Shown: positions 28,501 through 36,278, counted from the stretch's first letter. The stretch is 64,000 bases of DNA from Candidatus Palauibacter rhopaloidicola (GCA_026914155.1 JAPPGH010000031.1:192773-256772), one strand, 5' to 3'. Translations and numbers: made by a program. The notes: generated from the sequence alone by a model not told the origin.

Positions 28501-28659
28501 CTGAGGCAGCGTGTCGCGCCCCGCGACCACCACCGTGTCGGTGTCCGCCCGGGCAGTGAACTCAAGGGGACGCACGCCCGCGGGCGCGGCGCGCGCGGTT
28601 TCGGTTGCGCCGAGGCCGCCGAGAAGGGCCGCCAGCGCCAGGAGCGTGCGCAGCTTCAG
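25582..28659 (-). CDS. lptD: LPS-assembly protein LptD, apparent CTG start
   Basis: Outer-membrane LPS translocon (1025 residues). An acidic low-complexity segment (about 40-110) is followed by an OstA-type jellyroll (DRQRVQLNREAQVMYEQSTI region, DADTITYEAGLQFVRG) and a large beta-barrel domain with WPVTLYIQNVPVAWLPFF and RRSGFLPPRFGFND, hallmarks of LptD. The first in-frame GTG (28575) would leave no signal peptide. Reading from CTG 28659 gives MKLRTLLALAALLGGLGATE, an ideal signal sequence; that CTG overlaps the tatC TGA as CTGA, and GGGGAAGGAAG sits about 7 bases upstream. No ATG, GTG or TTG exists in the intervening frame. Confidence 0.85.
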   Translation of the reverse strand: MKLRTLLALAALLGGLGATETARAAPAGVRPLEFTARADTDTVVVAGRDTLPQDSVPRDSTARDTLDLPGAVPVAIDDSAALGDSAAVGDPAAVGDLVPLDDSAQADTVDTGPPDPPFPQQDDIFGQLLGEPGYQVVRYQGRGVELDVDRQRVQLNREAQVMYEQSTIDADTITYEAGLQFVRGCGNISLAGEGENVISDECLNYDVSSTRGTIMDGRTSFAQMGADWLIFGDMTLRGSGTAFVETGNFTSCDADEPHYYFRAGQIKVVSDDIVVAWPVTLYIQNVPVAWLPFFAQDIREERRSGFLPPRFGFNDVVASSSNARRSITDFGYYLAFNDFMDAQATADWFSGRFTRLNGAVRYRSIKKFFRGNVIASYSFGNEKTLQFQMRHNHELTPVTDIRVNANFVSNTTVFERQTFDPTVQTQRIASDVGIQHRFPFASVNVSGSRRQDLGAQKGRTDLTLPKLQMTFSPLTLFRAPRNRSGPFNNIVVNGAFSASRLDRTQEESAGKRTEVASANSAVRIGSFGVSGRTSFNRNSVLPFQPMAGADTTASAGSTASGSVSKLDYGAQAEYQIDLIGSTTLRPTLSVDASRFQSDDTNGEFITAPARLRIGAAVSTDIYGFFPGVGPFERIRHKISPRFHYDYSPAVQASDSLLSIPGFPVSNSKEENRLRLTLNQTFEAKLREEVELDPEAEALLEGRSLEADSTGQEPDPATSAADSLAVAGDLAGGQAVGIDPTEEDPAEAARGLADAGREAVPGTGPDTGDPDAPRRAQPRRNVVLLGINSSPLTFDWSRENESPLTTDRWSHRINSDLLRGLSLNMSLDLFEGTGEDRTFAPILSTLTGSFTFSSASGLGGLLGLGGGGGGGGADPQRRLRNAADSRYRLQSFDENPDPGDPGLRSGGPWTLALTYSLQRGREDQSAQDRQSLNAVLSLNPSPNWRLAWRTTYNLTHKEFGEHLITLDRALHRWIATFMFARSPNGNFIFQMSVSLQDAPDLKFDYDQQSQDGQGGFGAGGLGGRRF
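28379..28432. repeat. three 18-bp tandem repeats in the lptD N-terminal linker
   Basis: Units at 28379-28396, 28397-28414 and 28415-28432 share (A)CCGCAGCGG(A/G)GTCGCCC with small changes. They encode the DSAALGDSAAVGDPAAVGD segment between the signal peptide and the jellyroll domain. Being multiples of three, they can expand or shrink in frame. Confidence 0.8.
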
Positions 28660-29450
28660 GCGGAACTTCCTTCCCCTGAGGCCCCCTCCGCCTCCTGGCG
28701 ACGCCGCCGAAGCACACGGGTCATGATCACCGAAATCTCGTAGAGGAACATCATCGGCAGCATCATCGCGAGCATCGTGTACGGGTCGGCGGGCGTGAGG
28801 AACGCCGAGACCACGGCCATCACGACGATCGCGTGACGCCGGTACTTGGCGAGCCCTTCGGGCGTCACGATCCCGACCAGCGACAGGAAGACCAGTACCA
28901 CCGGCAACTCGAAGATGAGCCCGAACGCCAGGATCAACCGGACGGCGAACGTCAGGTACTCGTTGATCATGATGACGGGGTTGAGCTCATCGAAGGTGAA
29001 GAAGTTGAGCAGGATCCTGAGCCCGAGCGGCAGCACCAGGAAATACGCCATCGAGATGCCGGCGATGAAGAGGAGGGTTCCGGAGGCGATCGCCGGGACG
29101 GCGAACCTGCGCTCGCTCTCGTACAGGGCCGGCGAGAGGAAGCCCCAGGCCTGCCAGGCAAGGTAGGGGAAGGCCGCGATGAGACCCACGATGAAGCCGA
29201 GCTTGAGGATGGTGATGAACGGCGTCGTCACGCTGGAGTAGTTCAGGGCCTCGCCCGGGAGGAGATCGGCGATCGGCCGCTGGACAATGCCGAGCACGTC
29301 CCACTGCGTCACGGCCACGAGCCCGATGATCATGCCGACGATGAGCGCGAGGAGCGCCCGGATCAGACGAGAGCGAAGCTCATCCAGGTGATCCAGGAAG
29401 GGCATCTCCGCCTGATCGGTCGCACCTCGGGTCTGTCGCCGCAGTCTCAT
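28656..29450 (-). CDS. tatC: Sec-independent translocase protein TatC
   Basis: Six-span receptor (264 residues) for twin-arginine signals. Motifs: MPFLDHLDELRSRLI at the N-terminus, SVTTPFITILKLGF, FPYLAWQAWGFLSPALY, FGLIFELPVVLVFL and SAFLTPADPYTMLAMMLP. The C-terminal tail is basic then acidic. ATG at 29450 overlaps the nrdR stop as ATGA; its own stop overlaps the lptD CTG. It pairs with tatA at 23964. Confidence 0.95.
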   Translation of the reverse strand: MRLRRQTRGATDQAEMPFLDHLDELRSRLIRALLALIVGMIIGLVAVTQWDVLGIVQRPIADLLPGEALNYSSVTTPFITILKLGFIVGLIAAFPYLAWQAWGFLSPALYESERRFAVPAIASGTLLFIAGISMAYFLVLPLGLRILLNFFTFDELNPVIMINEYLTFAVRLILAFGLIFELPVVLVFLSLVGIVTPEGLAKYRRHAIVVMAVVSAFLTPADPYTMLAMMLPMMFLYEISVIMTRVLRRRRQEAEGASGEGSSA

Positions 29451-29968
29451 CGGCCCTCGTCGCCTCCCGCTGAGAACAGTTCGACCTGCCCGGCCGCGCC
29501 GTGCCCGGCGCGTCGCAGCAGTTGTCCCAGTTGTCGCACTTCTTCCATGAACTCCGTGGTGTCCTGGAAGTTCCGATATACGCTGGCGAAGCGCACGTAC
29601 GCGACCTGGTCGAGGGCGCGGAGCCCCTCCATGACGAGTTCTCCCAGCCGCAGGCTCGCGACATCCCGCTGGTCCGCGGCCGCCAACTGTTCCTCGATTT
29701 CATCCACGAGAGACTCGATGTCGCGGTTCGATACGGGTCGCTTCGTGCAGGCCACGCGGATGGACTCGAGGAGCTTCCCGCGATCGTACGTCTCCGAGCC
29801 GCCGTCCTTCTTCATGACGAGCAGAGGCTCTTCCTCGACCTGTTCGTAGGTCGTGAACCGCTCGCCGCAGGAGAGGCACTCGCGCCGGCGGCGGATGGCC
29901 CGGCCGCCGCGACTCATGCGTGAGTCGACGACCCGCGCCTCGAGGTGGTTACAGCCGGGACACAGCAC
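29447..29968 (-). CDS. nrdR: transcriptional repressor NrdR
   Basis: Zinc-finger plus ATP-cone regulator (173 residues) that represses ribonucleotide reductase genes when dATP is high. The N-terminal zinc ribbon has CPGC and CLSCGERF; SRMSRGGRAIRRRREC and FTTYEQVEE are family signatures, then the ATP-cone (VMKKDGGSETYDRGKLLESI). Starts at GTG 29968. No nrd gene lies in the window. An inverted repeat stands 33 bases upstream. Confidence 0.95.
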   Translation of the reverse strand: MLCPGCNHLEARVVDSRMSRGGRAIRRRRECLSCGERFTTYEQVEEEPLLVMKKDGGSETYDRGKLLESIRVACTKRPVSNRDIESLVDEIEEQLAAADQRDVASLRLGELVMEGLRALDQVAYVRFASVYRNFQDTTEFMEEVRQLGQLLRRAGHGAAGQVELFSAGGDEGR

Positions 29969-30000
29969 GGCAGCCTGCGGTCACCGGACGGCTGAGGGCA

Positions 30001-30023
30001 CTAGTGTGGCGTCTCCACACTAG
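30001..30023. promoter_or_regulatory. inverted repeat CTAGTGTGG-N5-CCACACTAG upstream of nrdR
   Basis: A perfect 9-bp stem with a 5-base centre (CGTCT), whose last bases contain the TAG stop of cpoB. The inner half-sites GTGTGG/CCACAC recur in the palindrome 35 bases upstream of rel (42750-42765). It could be an operator for nrdR or a terminator stem for the tol-pal genes; there is no T-run after it. It does not match the NrdR box as I know it. Confidence 0.55.
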
Positions 30024-30814
30024 CCGCCCAGTTTCTCGCGTTCCCGGCGGGCCTCTGGCGCCTCGGGGCTGTTCGGATAGCCGCTCTCGATCTGTACGAA
30101 CAGCCGCCGCGCCACCGCCGTGTTGCCCCGTGCCGCCTCGATCATGGCCCGGCGAAAGAGCGCCGCGGGAGCCCGGCTCGAATCCGGATAGCGTTCCGTC
30201 AGCCGGCGGTACTCCTCGAGCGCGCTGCCGGGATCCTCCGCGTCCTCGTAGGTGCGCGCCACCCAGTACTGGGCATCGGGCGCGAACTCGTGGCCGCCGT
30301 AGACGGCGAGGAACTCGCGGAACGCGTCGCGGGCAGTCTCGATGTTGCCGCGCTGGTACATGTCGAGCGCCATCGCGTAGTACTGGGATGCGTCGTCGGA
30401 CCCGGACCCCACGGCAGGGTTCGGTTCCGTGGCGGGCGGGCCCGCGGTGGGCGGACCCGCGTCGGCCGGGCCGGGGAAGCCCATGGGCGAGGGGGAGCCC
30501 TGGCGGCGCTGATTCTCGTAGATGTCGTTGAGCAACTGGTTGTTCTGGGCGGACATTTCGATGATCTGCTCGAACAGATCCTCGACCCGCCCGATCAGCC
30601 GTTCGAGTTCGCCCCGACCCGTCGTCTCCCGGCGCTGGCTCGAACTCTCGATCGACTCCAGGTCCGCCTGCACCGCCTCGGCCAGCCGGCGCTGACCCTC
30701 GGCGAGAACGGCGATATCGTCCCGCAGGGCGTCGCCCATCGTCTCGACATCGCCCCGGGACGCGCAGGCGGCGGCCGCAACGCCCAACAGCACGGCGACC
30801 GCCGCATGCTTCAT
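30020..30814 (-). CDS. cpoB: Tol-Pal associated TPR lipoprotein CpoB/YbgF
   Basis: Probable periplasmic protein of 264 residues coordinating envelope constriction and septal cell-wall synthesis. A signal with lipobox-like AAAACAS is followed by a coiled-coil segment (about residues 30-100), a Pro/Gly linker and a TPR domain (YYAMALDMYQRGNIETARDA, PDAQYWVARTYEDAEDPGSA, RAMIEAARGNTAVARRLF). Ordinary CpoB is soluble; the Cys suggests lipidation here. ATG 30814 directly abuts the pal stop. Confidence 0.87.
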   Translation of the reverse strand: MKHAAVAVLLGVAAAACASRGDVETMGDALRDDIAVLAEGQRRLAEAVQADLESIESSSQRRETTGRGELERLIGRVEDLFEQIIEMSAQNNQLLNDIYENQRRQGSPSPMGFPGPADAGPPTAGPPATEPNPAVGSGSDDASQYYAMALDMYQRGNIETARDAFREFLAVYGGHEFAPDAQYWVARTYEDAEDPGSALEEYRRLTERYPDSSRAPAALFRRAMIEAARGNTAVARRLFVQIESGYPNSPEAPEARREREKLGG

Positions 30815-31459
30815 CTAGATGTCTCCGTCCGTGATGACGAATTCGCCGCGACGATTCTGCCGCCACGCCGACTCGTTGCTCCCCCGGGCCAGCGGCATCT
30901 CCTCCCCGAAGGTCACGACATCGAAGCGGTCGGCGTCCAGCCCCAGGCTGGAGAGGTAGTCGACCGCGGCCTGGGCCCTTCTCAGGCCGAGCGCCTGGTT
31001 GTACTCGAGGGAACCCCGCTCGTCGCAATGGCCCTCGACCCGGAGGCGGATTCCGGACCGATCCCCGAGCGCGTCCGCCTTGCGCTGCAGAATCGCGGCG
31101 GCGGCGTCCGTGATGGCGGACTCGTTGTAGTCGAAGTGAATCCGCGCGACGATCGCCTCGCCGTCCATCGCGCGCTCGATGTCCGCGGGCGCGGACTCCG
31201 CACACGTCGTGCCGGGATAGTCGTTTACGGCCCGCTCGAGCAATTCGCGCGCACGCGTGAAGTCGCCCGCCTCCATGGCCGTCATCGCCTGGTCGCAGAG
31301 CCGGGACGCGGCCGCCTCGCGCTCCGCGCTGTCATCCACGACCGGGGGCGGCGGGGGCGGCGGCGGGAGGGGGACCGGCTCCGGTTCCGGGTTGCCGCTA
31401 CACGCCGTCGCCAGAAGCGCAACGAGAAGAATGGGAGAGAATCGGTGGCTCATTCGCAT
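30815..31459 (-). CDS. pal: peptidoglycan-associated lipoprotein
   Basis: Outer-membrane lipoprotein of 214 residues. Signal and lipobox LLATACSG, a Pro-rich tether, a short helical region, and an OmpA-type peptidoglycan-binding domain: RIHFDYNESAITDAAAAIL, LRVEGHCDERGSLEYNQALG and RRAQAAVDYLSSLGLDADR. ATG 31459 has AGGAG 6 bases upstream. Separated from tolB by 150 bases that may hold its own promoter. The chromosomal order tolQ-tolR-tonB/tolA-tolB-pal-cpoB is canonical. Confidence 0.95.
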   Translation of the reverse strand: MRMSHRFSPILLVALLATACSGNPEPEPVPLPPPPPPPPVVDDSAEREAAASRLCDQAMTAMEAGDFTRARELLERAVNDYPGTTCAESAPADIERAMDGEAIVARIHFDYNESAITDAAAAILQRKADALGDRSGIRLRVEGHCDERGSLEYNQALGLRRAQAAVDYLSSLGLDADRFDVVTFGEEMPLARGSNESAWRQNRRGEFVITDGDI

Positions 31460-31563
31460 CGAGGTCTCCTTGTTTACCAGTCGCGGGACGAGAATTCGGC
31501 GAGGACGGGGCAAACGTCGGCGCTGAAAACGCTGACCCGGTCCCGGTTTCGACACGGATTCGT

Positions 31564-31591
31564 AACCTATCGCAGACCCGTCAAGTCGCAA
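31564..31591 (-). promoter_or_regulatory. possible promoter between tolB and pal
   Basis: On the minus strand TTGCGA (31586-31591) is followed after 16 bases by TAGGTT (31564-31569), about 105 bases upstream of the pal ATG. Both boxes are imperfect. The 150-base gap in an otherwise tight operon is what makes a secondary promoter plausible. Confidence 0.3.
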
Positions 31592-31609
31592 CCCGCAGGA
31601 CGACCGCGG

Positions 31610-32962
31610 TCACGAACCTGCCGGGATGGGGGGCGACCAGTCCGGGAGACCATCGAGCCGTCCCGATGTCAGCGGCCGGGACCTCCCCGTGAAGACATCG
31701 AGGATCCAGACCGTCGAGCCCTGCGAGTCGACCGATGAGAAGACGAGGTGACGGCCATCGGGGGCCCAGCTGGGATCCTCGCTCTCGCCGCGCCGCGTCA
31801 GCATGCGCCGGTCGGTGCCGTCCGGGTTCACCGTGAAGATCTGCCAGCGGCGGTCGCTCAGGGCGGAATACGCGATCCGGTCGCCGTTGGGCGACCAGTC
31901 GGGGCCCGCCGCGTTGGTGTCCTCCCGCGGGTGATAGATGCTGATGCGGCGAGCCGGGCCACCCGAGACGGCACGGACGTAGACCTGCTGCTCGTTGGCC
32001 GGATCGGCCTCGTACGCGAACGACGCCCCATCCGGCGCAAAGCTGGGATTCAGCGACTGGGCCCGGCCTTCGGTGAGCGGCCCGTCGCCCTCGACCACGA
32101 TGCGCGTCGTTCCGCCGACGCCCTCCGCGTACGCCAGTCGTCCGTCCGGCGTCCAGGTCGGCGTCTGAATGAGCCTCCCGGACCTCACCGTCCGGCGGCT
32201 GCCGGTGATGAGATTCAGCTCCACGAGCGAGAAGTACCCCGTCTCGTCCTGGATCGTGTACGCGATGCGGGTGGCGTCCGGTGAGAAGGCGGGCGAATAG
32301 ACGTTGCGCCCCCCCGTCTCGATCCGCTGCGGGTTCCGGCCATCGCTGTCGATGAGCAGCAGGTAGGACGTCCCGTCCCCATCCCTCCGGCGCAGGGCGA
32401 TCCGGGTCGCGGCGATGCCGCGCTGGCCTCCCGTCGCCCAGAAGACGATCCGGTCGGAGACCCGGTGGACCGACATTCGGAAATCGGCCGCATCCCTGGA
32501 GGGCAGGCTGAAGGCCTGGACGTTCTCGAGGTTCCCGTACACGAGGTCGTGCAGGCTGATCCTGAGGAGCGGGGTCTGCGTCCCCGGCGCGACGGAGATG
32601 TCGGCGGTGACGAGCCACACGGCCCCGAGCTGGTTCCAGAGCGCGTAGTTCGGGGGGCCGCTCAGGGTGAGCGTGTCGGGCACCGCGAGGATGTCGAACC
32701 GGTCGGAATAATCGAGGTCCGTGCGAAGAATCTCGCCGACCGCCGCGCCAAGTTCCTCGAAGCCGGCGCTCGCCGAGACGGGCGCGACGACCATGCCCGG
32801 CACGTAGCGGGCCTCGTACGTGAGGCCCAGACGGAGCGCGCCGCCTTCCTGGCCGCCCAGCGGCGATCCGGCCACCGCGGCGACCAGCGCCAGCCCCGCG
32901 ACGGCGGCGGCCCGGCGGCGCCACTGGGCGCGGCGGCGACGAAAGGCGCTCGATCCGTCCAT
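31610..32962 (-). CDS. tolB: Tol-Pal system beta-propeller protein TolB
   Basis: Periplasmic protein of 450 residues. An Arg-rich n-region and hydrophobic core (AAAVAGLALVAAVAGSPLG) form the signal. The N-terminal domain (ILRTDLDYSDRFDIL) precedes propeller blades with the WD40-like PD40 pattern: YSPAFSPDATRIAYT, TPTWTPDGRLAY, NPSFAPDGASFAYEAD, GPDWSPNGDRIAYSA, DPSWAPDGRHLVFSS. ATG 32962 is one base after the stop of the TonB/TolA-like gene. Confidence 0.93.
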   Translation of the reverse strand: MDGSSAFRRRRAQWRRRAAAVAGLALVAAVAGSPLGGQEGGALRLGLTYEARYVPGMVVAPVSASAGFEELGAAVGEILRTDLDYSDRFDILAVPDTLTLSGPPNYALWNQLGAVWLVTADISVAPGTQTPLLRISLHDLVYGNLENVQAFSLPSRDAADFRMSVHRVSDRIVFWATGGQRGIAATRIALRRRDGDGTSYLLLIDSDGRNPQRIETGGRNVYSPAFSPDATRIAYTIQDETGYFSLVELNLITGSRRTVRSGRLIQTPTWTPDGRLAYAEGVGGTTRIVVEGDGPLTEGRAQSLNPSFAPDGASFAYEADPANEQQVYVRAVSGGPARRISIYHPREDTNAAGPDWSPNGDRIAYSALSDRRWQIFTVNPDGTDRRMLTRRGESEDPSWAPDGRHLVFSSVDSQGSTVWILDVFTGRSRPLTSGRLDGLPDWSPPIPAGS

Positions 32963-32963
32963 T

Positions 32964-33689
32964 TCAGCGTGCACTCGGATCGAAGAAGAACGAGACGGCG
33001 AGCGCGTCCGCCGGGAAGTCGTCGGGAAGCGGGCCGAAGGCGCGGTCACGGCCCGCCGATTCCACGGCGCCCATCGCCTGGACATCGAAGACCAGGCTCC
33101 CGGATCGCGCCACCCACTCGAAGCCCGTCACCCGCCCGTCCCGGTGGATGATGAAGTAGATCTCGGCCCGAAGCTCGCGCGCGCCGATGGGGGGCCGCCA
33201 GCGGCGCTGGACCTGGCGGATGATGTTCTCCTCGTATTCGGGCCAGGCCGATGCGTCGCCGGCGATCCGGATGGTGCGCACTTCCTCGCCGGCCTCCTCG
33301 GTCCGCGCGGGTTCCGGTTCCGCCTCGCGCTCGACCTGCACCTCGGCCTCCACGGTGGGCGTCTCCACCTGCGGCACCGGGTCGGGCGTCGGCTCGGGGG
33401 GAGGCGGCCGGTTCTCCTCTTCCGCGACCTCGGGCGGCGAGGGATCGATGCGGATCGGCGCATCCTCCGGGGCGAACGCCACCATGTTCACCCGCACCGA
33501 AGTGGGCACATCGGCCGGGCGGATCACGACGTCGCCGAACACGGCGAGGACCAGGAGGCCGCCGTGGACGCCGAGTGAACCGTACACGGCCCGCCTGGGC
33601 GGACGCCCGTGACGCTGCGGCCCTCCGCGCCGCCAGGCGCGCCAGCGTCCGCGACCGCTCCCGGGTTCCGCCCCCCCGTACAGGTTCAC
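32964..33689 (-). CDS. TonB/TolA-like energy transducer
   Basis: A 241-residue protein in the tolA position. One membrane anchor near residues 35-58 (VYGSLGVHGGLLVLAVFGDVV), a Pro/Glu-rich periplasmic span (PPPPEPTPDPVPQVETPTVE), and a C-terminal TonB-type domain (YEENIIRQVQRRWRPPIG, IYFIIHRDGRVTGFEWV). It is shorter than E. coli TolA and lacks its long helical domain. It may link the TolQR motor to TolB/Pal, to TonB receptors, or both. Start GTG 33689 overlaps the tolR stop (GTGA). Confidence 0.82.
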   Translation of the reverse strand: MNLYGGAEPGSGRGRWRAWRRGGPQRHGRPPRRAVYGSLGVHGGLLVLAVFGDVVIRPADVPTSVRVNMVAFAPEDAPIRIDPSPPEVAEEENRPPPPEPTPDPVPQVETPTVEAEVQVEREAEPEPARTEEAGEEVRTIRIAGDASAWPEYEENIIRQVQRRWRPPIGARELRAEIYFIIHRDGRVTGFEWVARSGSLVFDVQAMGAVESAGRDRAFGPLPDDFPADALAVSFFFDPSAR

Positions 33690-34111
33690 GGACGGCGACG
33701 CCTCGGATCCGGATCGGTGACGATGTTGAGCACGCCTCCGGCGTCCTGAATCGGACCCATCACCCGGGTCGCCTCGCGGAGGGCGAGATCGCCGTCCGCC
33801 TTCAGGTACACCATGTCCGACTCGAAGCGGTCCAGGGCCAGCCCGAGCGAAGCGTCGAGCTCCTCGAACGTCACCGGCACGTCATCCAGGTAGATCTGCC
33901 CGTCCGCATCGATCGAGACCACGAGCGCATCGGAGGCGCTGAGGGGCGCGGAGAGGCCCTCCGGCAGATCAATCTCGAGGCCGCCCTGGAGAATGGGCGC
34001 CGTGATCATGAAGATGATGAGGAGGGTGAACGCGACATCGACAAGGCTCGTGACGTTGATCTCCGCCACGACCCCGATCCCGTCGGCCTGCTGTGTAAAG
34101 CGCCTTTTCAT
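33686..34111 (-). CDS. tolR: TolR/ExbD-family motor subunit
   Basis: A 141-residue inner-membrane protein: single span INVTSLVDVAFTLLIIFMIT with the functional Asp in SLVDVAFTLL, then the periplasmic domain with IEIDLPEG-like stretch (GGLEIDLPEGLSAP) and YLKADGDLALREATRVMG. The start is ATG 34111 with GAGGA 7 bases upstream. It forms the proton-driven stator with TolQ. Confidence 0.92.
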   Translation of the reverse strand: MKRRFTQQADGIGVVAEINVTSLVDVAFTLLIIFMITAPILQGGLEIDLPEGLSAPLSASDALVVSIDADGQIYLDDVPVTFEELDASLGLALDRFESDMVYLKADGDLALREATRVMGPIQDAGGVLNIVTDPDPRRRRP

Positions 34112-34148
34112 CCCGCGTTCCTCATCCTCCGGCCGCCGGAAGCCCGGC

Positions 34149-34898
34149 TCACAGGCGCCCCTCGCGCGCGAGCGTCCCCACGAATTCGCTCGCGAATCCT
34201 TCCAGTTCTCCCACGAAGAGACGCAGGCGGGAGGCATAGTGGTTGTACGCGATGACAGCGGGAATCGCGACCGCAAGCCCCGCGACCGTGGTCGTGAGCG
34301 CTTCCGCGATGCCCGGCGCGACCGCCGCGATGTTGGCGGACCCCTGCGATGTGATCCCAATGAACGAGTTCATCACGCCCACGACGGTCCCCATGAGGCC
34401 GAGGAGAGGACTCACGGAGCCGATGATCGCGAGCCAGGGCAGCCCGTGCGCGAGTTCGTCCTTCTCCTCCGAGAGGCTCTTCTCGAGCACCAGCCACAGC
34501 GCTTCGAGCTGCGTCGGGCTCAACCCCTCTCCGACGTGTGTGGCGTCGAGCGCGCCCGGGCGCAGCTCGGAGAAGAAGGCGATCCCCTCACGGAACACCC
34601 TTCTGAAGGGGGAATCGTCCAGTTCCGCCAGCGCGTCGTTGAGGTCCACGAGGCCGTTGGCCCCGGCCATCGCGAACACGAAGTCGTCCGCCCGCGCGTT
34701 CACGGCGCGCAACTCGCGGAACTTCCAGATGATGAGGACCCAGGACACGAGCGAGAAGGCGGCGAGCACGGTGAGGATGATCTTCGTGGGCAGCGTCGCG
34801 CCCAGGATCATGTCGATCGGGGAATCGATCACGCGGGCGGAAAGATCCTGCACCACCTCCAGGCCTCCTCCGACCCCGATCCCGCCCCCCACAATCAC
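34149..34898 (-). CDS. tolQ: TolQ/ExbB-family proton channel
   Basis: A 249-residue protein with three membrane spans: IILTVLAAFSLVSWVLIIW, WLAIIGSVSPLLGLMGTVVG and ALTTTVAGLAVAIPAVIAY. The motif GLMGTVVGVMNSF and GIAEALTTTVAGLAVAIPA are family hallmarks. Start is GTG 34898, overlapping the hemA stop as GTGA, with a G-rich stretch just upstream; the longer ATG frame is hemA antiframe. Confidence 0.92.
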   Translation of the reverse strand: MIVGGGIGVGGGLEVVQDLSARVIDSPIDMILGATLPTKIILTVLAAFSLVSWVLIIWKFRELRAVNARADDFVFAMAGANGLVDLNDALAELDDSPFRRVFREGIAFFSELRPGALDATHVGEGLSPTQLEALWLVLEKSLSEEKDELAHGLPWLAIIGSVSPLLGLMGTVVGVMNSFIGITSQGSANIAAVAPGIAEALTTTVAGLAVAIPAVIAYNHYASRLRLFVGELEGFASEFVGTLAREGRL

Positions 34899-36217
34899 GT
34901 GCGCCCCCCCTGCAATTTGTCCCGGCTCATCCGCTCCCTCCTCACCTCCCCAACCGGCGGGCCCCTCCGGCCTGCCAACCATGGTCCCATCCGACGAAGA
35001 CACACCTCGCCGTCAGATCGTTCGGCGAGCCACCGGATGGCGCGTGTCGGCCCGTGCAGAACCTTGTTCAGCGCGGCTTGGCTCGCCAGCCGCCGGGCTT
35101 CGTCGGCGTCGTCGGGGACCGGGGCGCGAGCGGCGAGGGCATCGGCGACCAGCCGGCGAGCCGTGTGCCTCAGCGCCCGGACGGCCGGGTCGGCGCGACG
35201 GCTTCGACGCCAGGCCCGGTACTTCGCGACGTGCCGCTCGATGATCGCCTCCGCTTGCTCGCGCTCGTGCTCGCGCGCCGCACGGGCGCGATCCACGACC
35301 TGCCGCAGGTCGTCGATGTTGTACAGGAACACATCGGAGATACCCGAAACACGCGGATCGACGTTCCGCGGCACGGCAATGTCGAGAATTACGAGCGGCG
35401 CCCGCCCCGTGCGCGGGCTCCGCACATGCGCCGCCCGGAGGAAGGCCGCCTCCGACTCCGTGCAGGCGATGACGAGATCCACGCGATCCAGCGCCTCGAG
35501 CGCCGCGCTCCTTCGCATCGCGAGCGCTTCGAGAGGCCGGCTCACGCGCTCGGCCCGGGCGGGGTCGCGGCTCGCGAGGAACACGCGCCCCGCCCCTTCC
35601 CGCTTCAGGCACTGCACGGTGAGTCTTCCCATCTCACCGGTCCCGAGCACGAGTACGCTACGGTCGTCGAGCGAACCGAACACCTTCCGGGCGAGACCGA
35701 CCGCCGCGCCGGGGATCGATGTCACACCGCTCGCGATCGATGTGTCGGCCCGTACGCGCCCGCCGACCTCGAGGGCCGACTGGAACAGGCGATGCAGCAC
35801 CGGCCCCACCGTCGGGCGTCCATCCCGGTAGGCTCCCCGGACCTGGCCCTGAATCTGCGGTTCGCCGACGATGAGCGACTCCAGTCCGCTCGTCACGCGG
35901 AACAGGTGCCGGACGGCGCTCGCCCCTTTGAGCGTCGCCAGGTACGAATCTCCCGCGGCCCCCAGCCCCGACACCCGGCACAGCGCGTCGCGCCCCAGGC
36001 GGTCGAGCGCTCCCGCGTCGCTGCCCGCCAGGTAGCATTCCGTCCGGTTGCAGGTGGAAAGCACGACGCACTCGGAGACGCCCGGCCTGTCCGTCAGGTT
36101 CTCGACCCACTCCGCCCGGCGCCGGTCTCCGAGCGCGAAACGTTCCCGGATGTCGATGGGTGCCGTCCGGTGGCTGAGTCCGACCGCAACGAGTGCATCG
36201 GCGGGAGTGGGCCGCAT
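34895..36217 (-). CDS. hemA: glutamyl-tRNA reductase
   Basis: First enzyme of C5 heme synthesis (440 residues). Motifs: VGLSHRTAPIDIRERFAL, the catalytic Cys in VLSTCNRTECYL, HLFRVTSGLESLIVGEPQI, the NADPH fold VLVLGTGEMGRL and the C-terminal dimerisation helices. I prefer ATG 36217 (GGAG just upstream, normal N-terminus); ATG 36241 is also possible. It overlaps tolQ and follows ssb. Its partner HemL is 23 kb away. Confidence 0.94.
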   Translation of the reverse strand: MRPTPADALVAVGLSHRTAPIDIRERFALGDRRRAEWVENLTDRPGVSECVVLSTCNRTECYLAGSDAGALDRLGRDALCRVSGLGAAGDSYLATLKGASAVRHLFRVTSGLESLIVGEPQIQGQVRGAYRDGRPTVGPVLHRLFQSALEVGGRVRADTSIASGVTSIPGAAVGLARKVFGSLDDRSVLVLGTGEMGRLTVQCLKREGAGRVFLASRDPARAERVSRPLEALAMRRSAALEALDRVDLVIACTESEAAFLRAAHVRSPRTGRAPLVILDIAVPRNVDPRVSGISDVFLYNIDDLRQVVDRARAAREHEREQAEAIIERHVAKYRAWRRSRRADPAVRALRHTARRLVADALAARAPVPDDADEARRLASQAALNKVLHGPTRAIRWLAERSDGEVCLRRMGPWLAGRRGPPVGEVRRERMSRDKLQGGRT

Positions 36218-36278
36218 CGTCTCCGGCAGCGGGGGATCCATGCCGTGGCGAGATCCGGCGATCGCGACGCCGGACGCC

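Noticed and set aside
25582-28575. GTG 28575 as the lptD start
   Set aside because: It gives a mature-like N-terminus with no signal peptide for an outer-membrane protein; the upstream in-frame codons encode a clear signal.
30001-30023. The inverted repeat as an NrdR box for autoregulation
   Set aside because: NrdR boxes as I know them are AT-rich ACAC-type 16-mers in pairs; this GC-rich repeat does not fit.
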